The notes below the pieces were generated by a model, which saw only the letters and a list, made by a program, of their open reading frames with translations, was not told the origin of the DNA and made no database searches. DNA of 64,000 bases from Microstegium vimineum (taxonomy: Eukaryota; Streptophyta; Magnoliopsida; Poales; Poaceae). The DNA lies in assembly GCA_022036555.1 (NCBI GenBank), contig CM039141.1:7351773-7415772 (forward strand), given 5' to 3'. Position numbers and translations under genes: made by a program. Below are positions 35,203-46,613 of the stretch, one piece after another (positions within the stretch are counted from its first letter, which is position 1; each line of letters opens with the position of its first letter).

Positions 35203-35795
35203 CAGGGTTTCACTAACCGTTTCGAAACCGGAACCGGTAACCGTCCACGTGCGGTTTGACGGTTACCGACGGTAACCGCTCAAACCGGCCTTAAACCGAA
35301 CGGTTTGCATTTTAAATTTAAACGGCGTAGTTCAAACGGTTTGGGACCGGTAACCGGTCGGTTAGGGCCGGTTATCGTCCGGTTTGGGCGGTTACCGACC
35401 GGTTTGGACGGTTCCGCACCAAACCAAATTTCAAATTTGAAAAAAAAGAAAATTGAAAATGCTGAAAAAATTCCTAAAAATAATTCATGATTTATAGAGT
35501 CGAATGGTGCAATTTTTTTTCAAATTGGAGTTCGTTTGCTATTTATTTTGACGCGTACAAGTTTTTTCAAACTTGTACGCGTCAAAATAAATAGCAAACG
35601 AACTCCAATTTGAAAATTTTGTACATCATTCGACTCTATAAATCATGAACTATTTTTAGGAATTTTTTCAGCATTTTCGATTTTTTTTTCAAATTTGAAA
35701 TTTGAATTCAAACCTGTACCGAAACCGAACCGGTCCCGGACGGTTTGCCGGTAACCGTCGGTTACCGCGATAACCGTTCGGTTTTGGGAACCCTG
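35203..35795. mobile_element. hAT-type foldback MITE upstream of xylose isomerase
   Basis: Ends CAGGGTT...AACCCTG, flanked by a perfect 8-bp duplication GGTCATAG (35195-35202 and 35796-35803), the hAT signature. Nearly the whole 593 bp folds back: outer arms of CCGGTAACCG-type repeats, and a long inner hairpin whose arms (about 35485-35567 and 35571-35648) are almost perfectly complementary around a TTTTTT loop near 35568. No transposase is present. Confidence 0.88.
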
Positions 35796-35803
35796 GGTCA
35801 TAG

Positions 35804-38247
35804 GGCGGGGACGGCGGGTGGAGGTGAAATGCAACGGGTGGGATGCCGCCGCCGCCAGCGGTGAATCCGTGAATATATCTACTCACTTCGATGATTATCT
35901 GTTTTGTTTTTTTTAAAAAAAAAAGAAATTCAGTTTTGCATTTCACCGTGCCTGTTTCGGTAATCGACAAATTAGCTGTTTCTGTTTTTTTACTACGGCT
36001 ATGTTTTATCTATTAGACCATCTCTAAGAATTCTCTAAATTTATTCCTAATTTAGTTTAATTTATTTCTAAGTGGATGAGAAAAAAAATCTCTCTCCAAT
36101 ACCTTTTAATTTATCATCCTAATTTTTTATAACTTAGAAAAAATTACCCTATTTCATCTAAAGTTATGTGCTTTTGAATCGCGCTTATATTCTCTCGAGG
36201 AGCACTTTCGAGTTGTGCGTATATTCTCTCCCCTTGACGTATTTGTCGGCCAATCTAGAGGTAAAAAGACGTGGAAGAATAAAGAATAGAAAATAATTTG
36301 ATATGCAAATGTACGAGAGTGAAAGAATATAAAAAAAATGGTTAGGATAATTTAGAAATAGTATATGGTTTATGATGTGAAGTAGTCTTCTATATTTTAT
36401 GAGTGAATTAGTAGAAATTCTTGGAGATGACCTTATTTATTTATTCTAATATTTTTTAGGAGTTGTTAAACTCTATTTTTTGAAAAATAATATATTAGAA
36501 ATTCTTGAAGATGCTCTTAGGACTAAGAATTAGCCACTAAAATTAGTGGTAGTGTATTTCAAATAAACCTACTAATAAACCTACTAATTAGCGCACATCC
36601 GCATAGCTCATAAACTAGCCCTAAGTATTTTTTATATATTTAATAGAAGAGAGAGAAACTAGCTCTTAGTTAAGAACTAGAATTATACATACATTCTAAG
36701 ATCATGTGAGAGTGTTATATGGGCTTAATCATAGTATGAGTCATTCGTAAAACCTAGTATCTATTGAATAGATTGACTTATAGCTAATAATAGACTTTAT
36801 ACCATTGCGGATGCCTTTATATACACCTCCAATTCTTTATAAACAATAATGATATAATTATTATGCACCTTCAACTCTTTATAAACAATAATGATATAAG
36901 GTCATCTCAATGGGGGGTTCATGTCCCAATTTTCAAACTAATTATGATTTGAAAACGGCGCAGAAGAGTTTTATCCTTATAAAATCCTCTTTATTTTTAT
37001 GAAATTTTCATCATTTCTCTCTTCATTATTACAGTATCACATCATCATATTTAATACACATAAAACTTTAATATCAAGCCGTGCAACGCCTAGCTATGCT
37101 CCACTCGTATGTAAAATCACTCCTGCAAGCCTCCTCAACTCCGCTCTCGCATGCCTCACTCCTCCATACCATACATAACGCATACGTGTACATCCATCAA
37201 AACGATAGTGATAATAGTCTTAAATTTATATGGTTTAGACCGGTCATCAATCAAATGTAAAGTATAAGACATAATAATTCCAAATTTAGTATAAGTTTTG
37301 TTGTTTTTCTTAAATGTGTGGCTCACGATCGGCTCGTGAGCTAGCTTGAACTGACCATTATAACTAACGAGCTAATCTTGACTCGCCGAGCCGTGCCGAG
37401 TGAGCTAATAAACTTCGAGTTTTTCATCCAGCCTTAGTCTGAGGTTTAGATGAAATAAAAAAGTCCGACTTGTTTTGTGCGTACAATACTAGTTTAACAT
37501 TAATTAAAACATATTTGATACATATATATGTTGTTTACTAGTTTTGTACTAAAACTTAGTCTAAATTACCTATGATTACCTTTAATACTCTGTTCTAAAC
37601 TATCTAAATTATAACTAGCTTTAACTTTTTTACATATTTTTTATATATATAGATATAATAACAATATTGTCTAAATATATAGTAAAATGGGCGAAGAGGG
37701 AGTAGTTTAAGTGTTGTTTAAAAAATTAGCTCATCTATTTAAATATACACTAGAACTAATTTCGCAAATGGAATGGAATTAAAGCTATATATGGACGTTA
37801 CCGCGCCAGCCATACCATTTGAACTATTTTTATTTCCAATTACGTTGCTACCTTACGAACCAAAACTGCACGCGATGTTCTGTTTCGTTCACGAGACGGT
37901 AACGCGTCATCGATCATGCTTGGTGCATCTTGTCAAAAACATTGGTGCATGGCATCGGTACCGGCACCGATCTGATCCACATCATTGAGAGGTGTACCAA
38001 GAGAAGTGGAGTGCACCCACACCGCTTTACTATAATAATAATAAAAAGTACTCCTTCCGTTTTAAAAAATAAATTCTTAAAATTAGTGCAAATTAAATTA
38101 GTGAGTAATAACATATATGATATTTATACGTTACGAAAATATATTGTATAATATATCTAATCCAATAATATTAAGTTGACGTTATAAATTCTGATGATTT
38201 TTTCTAGAAGTTTAGTTAAAGTTTAGAAATTTGGAATCTATTTATTA
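35804..38247. other. AT-rich intergenic spacer with MITE remnants
   Basis: No gene recognised. Contains a Tourist-like MITE (listed separately) and a 3'-like MITE remnant near 36490-36520. There is also a direct duplication of CTTTATAAACAATAATGATATAA (copies near 36833 and 36879). Confidence 0.5.
36016..36432. mobile_element. Tourist-like MITE
   Basis: Inverted ends GACCATCTCTAAGAATTCT and, at the right read in reverse, GGTCATCTCCAAGAATTTCT. Flanked by TTA on both sides (36013-36015 and 36433-36435), the PIF/Harbinger-type target duplication. 417 bp, AT-rich, non-coding. Confidence 0.65.
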
Positions 38248-38563
38248 GGGCCTGTTTAGATCTTCATGAAATCCAAAATATTTTGGGTTTTGATTTTTTA
38301 TTTTGCAAAATGGAACTAAACATCACCCAAAATATTTGATAAAAAGTGGTTCATTCCCTATTTTAGATTTTGGACTTAAGAGGCCAAAATAACCTAAAAT
38401 TTACATTGGTTTGTGTGCCACCCTCACAATCCTCATCATCGGAATCCAAAATAAGCTAAACTTTGGTTGAAACTAAACACCCCCTGAAATATTTTGCATT
38501 TTGAATTTTGGATCCAAAATAGCATTTTGGATTTTGGATTTTGGGATGGAACTAAATAGTCCC
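38248..38563. mobile_element. Tourist-like MITE, copy 1 of an inverted pair
   Basis: Ends GGGCCTGTTTAG...CTAAATAGTCCC, flanked by TTA (38245-38247 and 38564-38566). The body is built of repeated AATCCAAAATATTTTGG blocks. 316 bp. Confidence 0.75.
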
Positions 38564-38576
38564 TTACTATTGCTAC

Positions 38577-38852
38577 TAAGGCCTTGTTTAGTTCCAACCA
38601 AAATCCAAAATCCAAAATCCCAACTATTTTGGATTTCAAAATCCAAAATGCAAAATATTTTGGTAGGGTGTTTAGTTTCCACCAAAATTTACTTTCCACA
38701 CACAAACCAATGTAAAGATTCCCTTATTTTGACCTCTTAAATCCAAAATATAAAATGAGGAATGAACAACTTTTTACCAAATATTTTATGTAGTGTTTAG
38801 TTCCATTTTGCAAAATGAAGAGTCAAAACTTAATTTTTTTTGGATTTCATGG
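38577..38852. mobile_element. Tourist-like MITE, copy 2, inverted relative to copy 1
   Basis: Starts AAGGCCTTGTTTAGTTCC. Its reverse complement aligns with copy 1 along most of its length (for example the CATTTTGCAAAATGGAACTAAACA and ACATTGGTTTGTGTG blocks). The far end is degenerate. The limits are approximate. Confidence 0.6.
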
Positions 38853-39121
38853 GAAACTACCATAATATTATACTACTATATATAGTATAGTGCTCGTGCT
38901 GTTATAATCTGGATTTTTGTTGAAAAATTCCGCAGCTGTAAACTAATTGGGCGAAGTTTGGTAGGTTGTGATGCACCGAACATGCTGAAATTAGAATCGT
39001 GTTATGCCGTTGCCGCCCTATCATACTGTTTGTACACATGCCTACATGGTCGTTCTGCTATGCATGCACGTACGTACGATAGTGTAATGGGTGCCTGAAA
39101 TGAAAAAAAGATAGAGAGTTA

Positions 39122-39239
39122 GGCTCCGTTTGGAACACGGGGAAAATTTCCCGTTCCTGCGTTTTTCATGTGAAAATAAATTGAATCCTGTAAAATTTCT
39201 ATGCGATTTCTGTAAAATTTCTACGTCCCAAACAGGCCC
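39122..39239. mobile_element. Short Tourist-like MITE
   Basis: GGCTCCGTTTGG...CCAAACAGGCCC with TTA at both sides (39119-39121 and 39240-39242). 118 bp. Confidence 0.65.
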
Positions 39240-39242
39240 TTA

Positions 39243-40157
39243 GTGGTTTCGTTCCGTCTCATCCACCAGAAACTACGGCCCTATAGCTCTCAACATCACC
39301 GGAAAATGACGTCACAAATTGGCGGCAAGATGTGATGTTGATCGCAACTCTTGCTATAGTGGTACAGGACTGCTTGGACTGGCATTGTTGCTTCAACAAA
39401 ATTCAGAGTTGTGACGCAGATGGTCTTTTCGATAAGCACGTACAGTAGAAAATGCAGGTAGAAATGTAGAATGATGGGTCGTTTCGATAAGTCAACGTAG
39501 AAGAAGAGGCAGGTAGAACGATGGGAAGCCAAAGTACTTGACGTAATATTCAGTCGACGGAGGAGACAGTAATTCGAACATCTAGATGTCTGGATCTGTT
39601 ATTCACAGGCAATTTCAGTATATTTCGGTACTGTGAGATTTATTTTTTCCGGCTTCAGTCAGAGGTTGAGCTTAAAGAAAAGTGCCGTGCAAACAGCGTA
39701 AACCTGTACAGGTTCCGCCTGCCATTTCAAGGCTTGTTTGGATACACCCTCAGTAGTCAGTATAGTTATTGATATTTTGGAGGGGCAGCTCTTCAGATAA
39801 GGAATTTTACAAAATTTTCCGATTGAACAGATTGGGCAGTCCAACAGATCTGAACATATACAAGCATAAGCAGACTTGGTTTGAATACAACGTTTTTTTT
39901 TTCACAGAAGTTTGGAGTTTGGCCTGTAAGCTCAGCAACCTGGATTCAGGTATGTATTCAGGAGTCTGAAGTCACTCTGATGAGGCCTGAACACTGAAGC
40001 AACCTGATGTCACCCCGGCCGCCGTAGGATTCGAACACCAACGGTCCAGATGTCGCTGTACTGTAAGATAATCCCCCGCTCCTTATCCGCTCTCGACGAA
40101 CTGAAAAATCTGCGAGCTCAACAGAGGAAGACGCCGGCAGCCAACAGCCAGCCAGCG
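39243..40157 (+). promoter_or_regulatory. ObgC upstream region
   Basis: Gene-free interval. The ObgC frame stays open upstream to an ATG at 40050, but the conserved start is at 40158. No clear TATA box was seen. Confidence 0.4.
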
Positions 40158-43100
40158 ATGGCGCCGCCCGCCGTCGCCGCATCGGTGTTCCCATTCCGTC
40201 TCTTCTCCGCAGAGGCGCGCCGCAACACTAAGAGCGGTCGAGGCAAGCGGAGCGCCGCCAGGCCGCTCAAGGCCTCGCCCCCACCCCGCCCTCCCTCCTC
40301 CTCCTCTTCCGGCGGCGGCGTTGCGGCCACCACGTTCACGCGGCTCCCGCTCCGCGACGCGCCTGAGTCGGCCGAGGTCACGCTCGACCGCTTCCCCACC
40401 GCCGTCCCGGCCAACCCGGGGATGCCAGTACCAGCGCCGCCCGCTCTCACGCGCGGGAGTGTCCAACGACTGGACGAGGACGGCGAGGTGTTCGAGGTGG
40501 GGTTGAGCCTCAACTCTGTCGCCCGGATTCCTCTGCGGGACTCGACGGATGGTGTGGGGCTCACCATTGGCCAGTTCGAGGATTTACGCCGGCAAATGGT
40601 CGAACGCCTTGGCGACGACGGTGAGGGGGAGGAGCTCGTCGTCAGCAGCCTCGATGTGTTCGAGGTCAAAAGAGGCAGGAGACCGCGGGCTCTTGTTCCC
40701 GAAGTGCTCGACGGCGATGACGACGTCGTGGTGTTCGACCCGGACTTCGGCGTCGACAGCGACGAGGAGGAGGAGGAGTTCGAGATGTTCCCGTTCGACC
40801 AAAGTCGTCACGAAGAAGCTGATGCCGGTCCACGCGGAGAGGTACAGTACGGCGACGGGGAAGAGCATGACGACGACGACGGTGAGGAGGTTGTAGTGTT
40901 CCACCCAGACGAGGAGGACGAGGACGAGGACGAGGGGGGCTTTGAGAAAGACGGCTACGAGGATGAGGACGCGGAGGCAGGGGAGGAAGGTGAGGCGAAG
41001 GAGAAGGGCGTCCCGGCGGTGATGCGGTGCTTCGACACGGCCAAGATATTCGCCAAGGCAGGGGACGGCGGGAACGGTGTGGTGGCGTTCCGCCGCGAGA
41101 AGTACGTGCCGTACGGGGGGCCGTCAGGCGGCGACGGCGGCCGCGGGGGCGACGTGTACGTGCAGGTGGACAGGGAGATGAACTCGCTGCTGCCGTTCCG
41201 CAAGTCCGTGCACTTCCGCGCCGGCCGCGGCGCGCACGGCATGGGCCAGCAGCAGGCCGGGGCCAAGGGCGAGGACGTCGTGGTGAAGGTGCCGCCGGGG
41301 ACGGTGGTGCGGACCTCGGATGGAGGCGTGGAGCTTCTGGAGCTGATGAAGCCCGGCCAGCGCGCGTTGCTCCTCCCCGGTGGCCGCGGTGGCCGTGGCA
41401 ATGCGGCGTTCAAGACCGGGACGAATAAGGTGCCCAGGATCGCAGAGAAGGGGGAGAAAGGCCCAGAAATGTATGTTCTCTCTACTGTCTATGAACTTGA
41501 CATCATGAGTATTTTTTCTAGATATAATCTCATCGTGAGTGATTGCAAAGATAAATTTATGTGCTAGCTTGTTTTTATTCCTAATGCAGTCCATTTGGCA
41601 CTGCTTAATTCGTGTTGTTTTGTGATTCGCATTGATAGACGCTGGAGGAATTTCTTGTGTTTATAGATTTCTCACTGATAATATTGATGAGTCATTTGTG
41701 TTGCATACAGCTCCTCACAGAGAGCTGAATGAATGCCATTAAAGTGAAATACACGAATGACTACAATAGTTATCCACAAAATAATCCATATCTACGTTTC
41801 GCTAACATACAACCTTTTGGGGATGCTGATGTTTGGCAGGTGGTTAGAGTTGGAGCTAAAGTTGGTCGCCGATGTAGGGATTGTAGGTGCTCCAAATGCT
41901 GGGAAGAGCACTCTCTTGAGTGTTATTAGTGCTGCCAAGCCAGTTATAGCCAATTATCCTTTTACCACATTGCTACCAAACCTTGGTGTGGTCTCGTTGG
42001 ATTTTGATGCTACAATGGTCGTTGCTGACCTTCCTGGCTTACTGGAAGGCGCTCATCGTGGTTATGGTTTGGGCCATGAGTTCCTAAGACATAGTGAACG
42101 ATGCTCTGTCTTGGTATGTTCCCTTTTCCCTTCTTTACTCCAATCTCAATATACGCGTCAAATTCCATATGGTTATGACAATATAAGTCACGAGATTGTT
42201 GTTTTATGGCTTGTGGGAGCATTAGGTGCATGTCGTCGATGGATCTGCACAACAACCAGAATATGAGTTTGAAGCAGTTCGCTTGGAGCTGGAATTATTT
42301 AGTCCATCTTTGGTTGACAAACCCTATGTTGTGGTGTTCAATAAGATGGACCTTCCAGAGGCATCTGAGAGGTGGAATACATTTAGGGAAAAGCTACAGT
42401 CTGAAGGCATTGAACCTTTATGCATTAGTGCAATAACCAGGCAAGGCACACAGGATGTCATTCATGCCACTTACAAGCTTCTGCAGAAAGAGCGGCAGAG
42501 GATGAAGGAAACTGAAGGTGCTTACTTATCCTCACAGTTTAGCTATGGTTGTGGCCATCCACAATAACTTACTCAAGCCTGAAGCTGGTTTTACACTGTG
42601 CTTCATTTCTTTTTGAGCTTTTCATCTTGAAACTATATACTGCTGCAGGATGGAGTGGACCAGAAAATCTGAACCACGTATCTGATGCAATAAAAAAGGA
42701 AAGACGTGCACCCATGAATGAGTTTGAGGTTTTCCATGATAAGGGTACAAATACATGGAATGTTGTTGGGGCTGGAATCGAGCGTTTTGTTCAGATGACT
42801 AACTGGCAGTGAGTAGTTTTGTCGCTGTGGTAACTGTTGATGCCACTACACTAGACGTCTTCTAACTTCGTCTCTGATGAAGGTACTCGGACTCCTTGAA
42901 AAGGTTTCAGCATGCCCTAGAGGCATGTGGTGTCAACAGAGCTCTTAGCAAACAGGGAGTTAAGGAGGGCGATACGGTGATAATTGGTGAGGTATGTATG
43001 CACAATGGATAGCTGAACTAGAAGAGCCACAAAAGGCCAGCTCTCGCATTTTGTTTTATCACAACACACAAATGAGTTATCACTTTCGATAAGAATTGCT

Positions 43101-43206
43101 TTCTCTGCAGATGGAAATGGTTTGGAACAATGAAACAGATAGAGCCCGTCCGGCAAAGACGATGAACACACAAGATGATGCTGTCCGGTGGCCTGAATTC
43201 GGCTAG
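40158..43206 (+). CDS. OBGC1: Chloroplast GTP-binding protein ObgC, complete
   Basis: Obg GTPases assist large-subunit assembly of plastid ribosomes and thylakoid development. Exons: 40158-41470, 41840-42113, 42226-42517, 42649-42808, 42883-42991, 43111-43206; 2,244 nt, 747 residues. The N-terminus (MAPPAVAASVFPFRLFSAEARRNTKS) is Arg/Ser-rich, as expected of a plastid transit peptide. It is followed by a long acidic Asp/Glu region (40700-41000) typical of grass ObgC. The Gly-rich Obg fold begins at VMRCFDTAKIFAKAGDGGNG. The G domain shows GAPNAGKST (G1), DLPGLLEGAHRGYG (G3) and NKMD (G4). The C-terminal Obg domain ends at RWPEFG. All junctions keep phase. The exon-5 acceptor (GATGAAG) lacks a pyrimidine tract but is the only one in frame. 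Confidence 0.94.
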
Positions 43207-43741
43207 AGCAGTAATAGTTCTCGAGCTTCTTCGTAGCTGTAGAGGTAAGTCTTAGTGAAGAGCTTGCCACTCCCAATCTGACATTAGTGATGAAGCATTT
43301 GGTTCGCAACATGAAAAGAAAAACTTCACTGAAGCATAGAAGAGCTGAAACTGTTCACAGCGTGTTCCATACGCATGCACTTTTCTCTGATCGCCTTTGT
43401 TTATTTATCTGGGATTCTGAACGCATTGCCTCATTATCCACCCACTTTTTGTTTGGTAGGAAGATGCCAGTAGTCGGACGCGCAGGATGCAGATCTTTGT
43501 CACCGTGCAGTCTGCACCCAATTGGCATGGTTTTGAGGAGAAGAGGAGAAATGCTTCAGATCAGTATGCCCCTCTGCCCTCTGGTAGGGCTGAAGATGCT
43601 GTTGCTGTAACTGTGATACGTGCTCCTGCGTTTGGAAGACAGCCGTGGCACGCGCGACGTGGCGATCTACACCCACCCGAGATTAAGAGTATATTTATAC
43701 GCAAACAGAAAGAAAGTTAGGAGTGTACTTAGTAATATGTA
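43207..43741. other. ObgC 3' flank
   Basis: No gene recognised. Contains the ObgC 3' UTR; no canonical AATAAA was seen close to the stop. Confidence 0.4.
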
Positions 43742-43945
43742 CTCTCTCCATTCTAAATTATAGTTTAACTTTTTTAATCTTAAGTTTGAACACTCGTTTT
43801 GATTATTTTTTTATACAAAACATTAGCTTGATTATTTAATAAATAGTCTACAAGAATGATTTAAATTTGATTATATTTGTGTAAATTTTTTTAATAAGAT
43901 GAGTGTTCAAACTTGAGGTAAAAAAAGTTAAATAACTTGAGGGAG
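43742..43945. mobile_element. Stowaway MITE
   Basis: TA-flanked (43740-43741 and 43946-43947). Ends CTCTCTCCATTCTAAATTA and, read in reverse, CTCCCTCAAGTTATTTA. The internal arms also pair (TAAGTTTGAACACTC against GAGTGTTCAAACTTGA). 204 bp. Confidence 0.75.
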
Positions 43946-44219
43946 TATTTGTTATTGAAGGATGTTTTTTTAAGAAAAGAAAAGAAGAAGAAAAAAAAGA
44001 GAAGAGAAGAGAAGGCCATAAATTGGCATTCAGTTCGGCTGAAGGCCCCGCGGGCCACGGCCCATCAGAGCCGACTGTGTTACCAAGTCCGTATCGTATC
44101 GGTAGTCGCAAAGCCCAACCCAAACCAAAGAACGTGGTCCCTTGTCCCGTTGTCCGAGTTAAAAGTCGTTTCCGTTTCCCTCCCGCGCTCGCCTTGTTCG
44201 TCTACTCCAACTTAACACC

Positions 44220-45024
44220 TTAGTCACCGGGAACGCGGGACGACGCGGCGAACCTCGTTCCCGGGAACGTCGTCCCGGATCGCGGGACGGGAACACGCCG
44301 GGACGTCTGCTGGAACGGCGGCGGAACTCGACCCCGCCGCCGCGGGAACTCGACGCGGAATGGGACGACTTGCTCCACGGACGACGCCGGCGGCGGCCGC
44401 ACCCACATCTCCACGCACAGGATCCCGTCCCAGTGTCCCACGATCTCATCGCGCCGGATATGCTTGGCCGGCGGGTGGTCAAGACGAGACGGAGGTCGCA
44501 GCAGCGGGATGATGATGCTGGGCGGCGGCGGCCATGGTGGCCGCCGTCGTCGCCGCCGCCGCGGGGACGGGGCTGCTGGTCCACGATCTCCGCGATCCGC
44601 CCGAACGTGATGCTCGGGCACCAGCAAGTCAGGCAGCCTGTGGATCCATCGGAGCAAGTGTGTCAGTGTCATGCATGTCAAATAGCTGTTGTGCGTGCGC
44701 CTGTACGCGTCCCATGGCTGAACTGAGGTGGACGGTGCTGTCACTCGTTCCGGGAGATCGTCAGCGGAGATAGTCGTTCGGGCGGATCGCGGAGATCGTG
44801 CGTCACGTGGTCGGACACGGTGAGGAGGACGGGCTCACGGGCGAGGCGGCGGTGCGCGCGCGGTCGGCGTAGGCGCGGAGGAAGCTGGGATCCGAGGCGA
44901 GGACGCGCCAGAACCTGCACACGACGCGGGCACGGTAGAGGCACCGGGCGGGAAGGCGGAACAAGATCTCGTGGTGCATGTCATCGGTGAGCTCCTCGAG
45001 TAGTCCGCCACCGTTAATTTTCAT
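44220..45024 (-). pseudogene. F-box protein gene, broken
   Basis: From ATG at 45024 the minus strand encodes MKINGGGLLEELTDDM, then an F-box (ILFRLPARCLYRARVVCRFWRVL), and stops at 44803. F-box proteins select substrates for SCF ubiquitin ligases. Further down the same strand, 44470-44220 keeps a fragment (HIRRDEIVGHWDGILCVEMW) resembling the C-terminal part of grass F-box proteins, in another frame and ending at a TAA near 44220. The segment between includes an inverted copy of internal sequence (44582-44607 against 44775-44800). The disrupted frame and inversion indicate a pseudogene. Confidence 0.65.
44582..44800. repeat. 26-bp perfect inverted repeat inside the F-box pseudogene
   Basis: The sequence starting CACGATCTCCGCGATCC at 44582-44607 is repeated in reverse complement at 44775-44800. 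Both encode HDLRDPPER on opposite strands, so part of the gene was copied in inverted orientation. Confidence 0.85.
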
Positions 45025-45337
45025 TTGAAGTGTCGTTTCAAACAGTATCGATCTATACAATATGGTTCCTTGTCGTCGGTCCATGTTAATTTGGGACGTG
45101 TTGAAGTTGTATACTCGTCGTTCCAAACAGTATTGAAAATTGACGTACCATGTTCCTCGTACCCATTCCTCCACCCGGGAACGCGGCACGTTCAGCGCGG
45201 CCAAAAGCACAAGTTACAAGTAGCTGCTTGCCCTGCCTGAAGAATACGTCGACAGACAGAGACGTGCCTAAGCGTCAGAACAACTTGCAGTCCTCGAACA
45301 ACTCCTGCTTGTCCTATCAGAGCTTAGAGCTGCCGCC

Positions 45338-46613
45338 ATGGCCACGCTGCAGAGCTGCCGTCTCATCCCACGGGCGCCGGGCTCCGTGACAGCAAGCAGG
45401 CCGCCGCCGCCTACTACTAGCACGTCGGCTTTTGTTCCACCAGGACCAGGCTGCCGTCAGCGTCGCCGCTTCCCGAGCCTGAACCAGCACCGTCATCGCC
45501 ATCCCGCCGCCATCCGACCGTGTGTCGTTGTACGGGCGCCACAACAACGACGGCGCACTGCCGGAGTGGCTGGACGAATTGGCTGATGACCGTCATCGTT
45601 ATTTCGTCGAGGAGAGGAACCGCGTGATGGACCTCTACAACGACATCGTCCACACCGACCATGGCTGCCTGGTACTGAATTCTGGTTAATTAATTTGCTT
45701 AACAGAATCGGATTAATTCAGTCTAACCCTTTCCGTAACCCACCAATTGCATTGCATGTGCAGTACATGGAGGCCACAAAGATGTCGGGAGAGCTCTGCC
45801 TTTGTCCTAACCAAGCTCTCACTATGGCTTCCCAAATCATGGTAACTAATAACTCGTTACACTCCTGATTTTGCAATTATATTTGCACTACGATTATTCC
45901 ACATCTGACATCTTCCCTCCTTCCCAAATCATGGTAATTAACCTTTCTCGATCTTGTGCCAACCAAACTTTTTTTTTCCAGAGCAGCGCAAGCCTGAACC
46001 TTGGCGCGGCAAATGAAATCTCCACGGACACGGTCCACATGACTCTCGGAGCGTACGTGAAGGTGTTGGTGGACGCTGCCGACGCCGCCCACGACAGGAC
46101 GGTGAGCAGGAACACCGCGACGTCGTTGGTCGGAGCTCTCAGAGGGCTGGCGTCCGTGAGCCACATCCTGCTGGACGCCGCGCTAGACGCGCTCAGCGAG
46201 ACGCACCCGAGGGAGAGCCTGGCAGAGTACGCTCTCAACTGTGACGTGGAGGCCATGCGCTGCGAGTTTGGCCGTCAGATGGATGGCCTCGAGGCTGCGG
46301 TTAGGAAGGCTCCAGCTTCAGCTCCTGAGACGTGGTGCAAGGTATGTGTGCAAGTACTACGATACGACGCATTGATCGGCAACAATCTTTTTTTATGATA
46401 ATGATGAAGAACTAGAATGAGTGTTTAATTTGGAAATGTGTGTGTTTTTTTGGGTAATAATATTGGATCAGTTTGTTTGATTGATTTCACTGCATGTAGG
46501 TTGTGATGCCAGGAATCTTGAAAGCTACGAGGATAACGGGATCCTTGATGAGATTGATGGTAGCTCGCCGGGAAAGAGTGCTGGAAAAAGCCAATAGCAA
46601 AGTAGCAACTTAG
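45338..46613 (+). CDS. Grass protein of unknown function, possibly with a 5' frameshift
   Basis: I do not recognise this family. Four exons give a consistent reading: (first exon up to) 45671, 45764-45841, 45982-46341, 46500-46613. The last three and the end of the first keep phase. The first exon's downstream part reads DRVSLYGRHNNDGALPEWLDEL and DRHRYFVEERNRVMDLYND. Exon 2 reads MSGELCLCPNQALTMASQIM. Exon 3 is Ala-rich and probably helical (LGAYVKVLVDAADAAHDRTVS). The C-terminus ends KANSKVAT. The nearest good ATG (45338, MATLQSCRLIPRAPGS) is in a different frame, and the correct frame has a stop at 45480-45482. Either the true start is elsewhere, an intron is missed, or the 5' end has shifted. 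Intron 2 holds a duplicate of CTTCCCAAATCATGGTAA (near 45829 and 45921). Confidence 0.55.
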
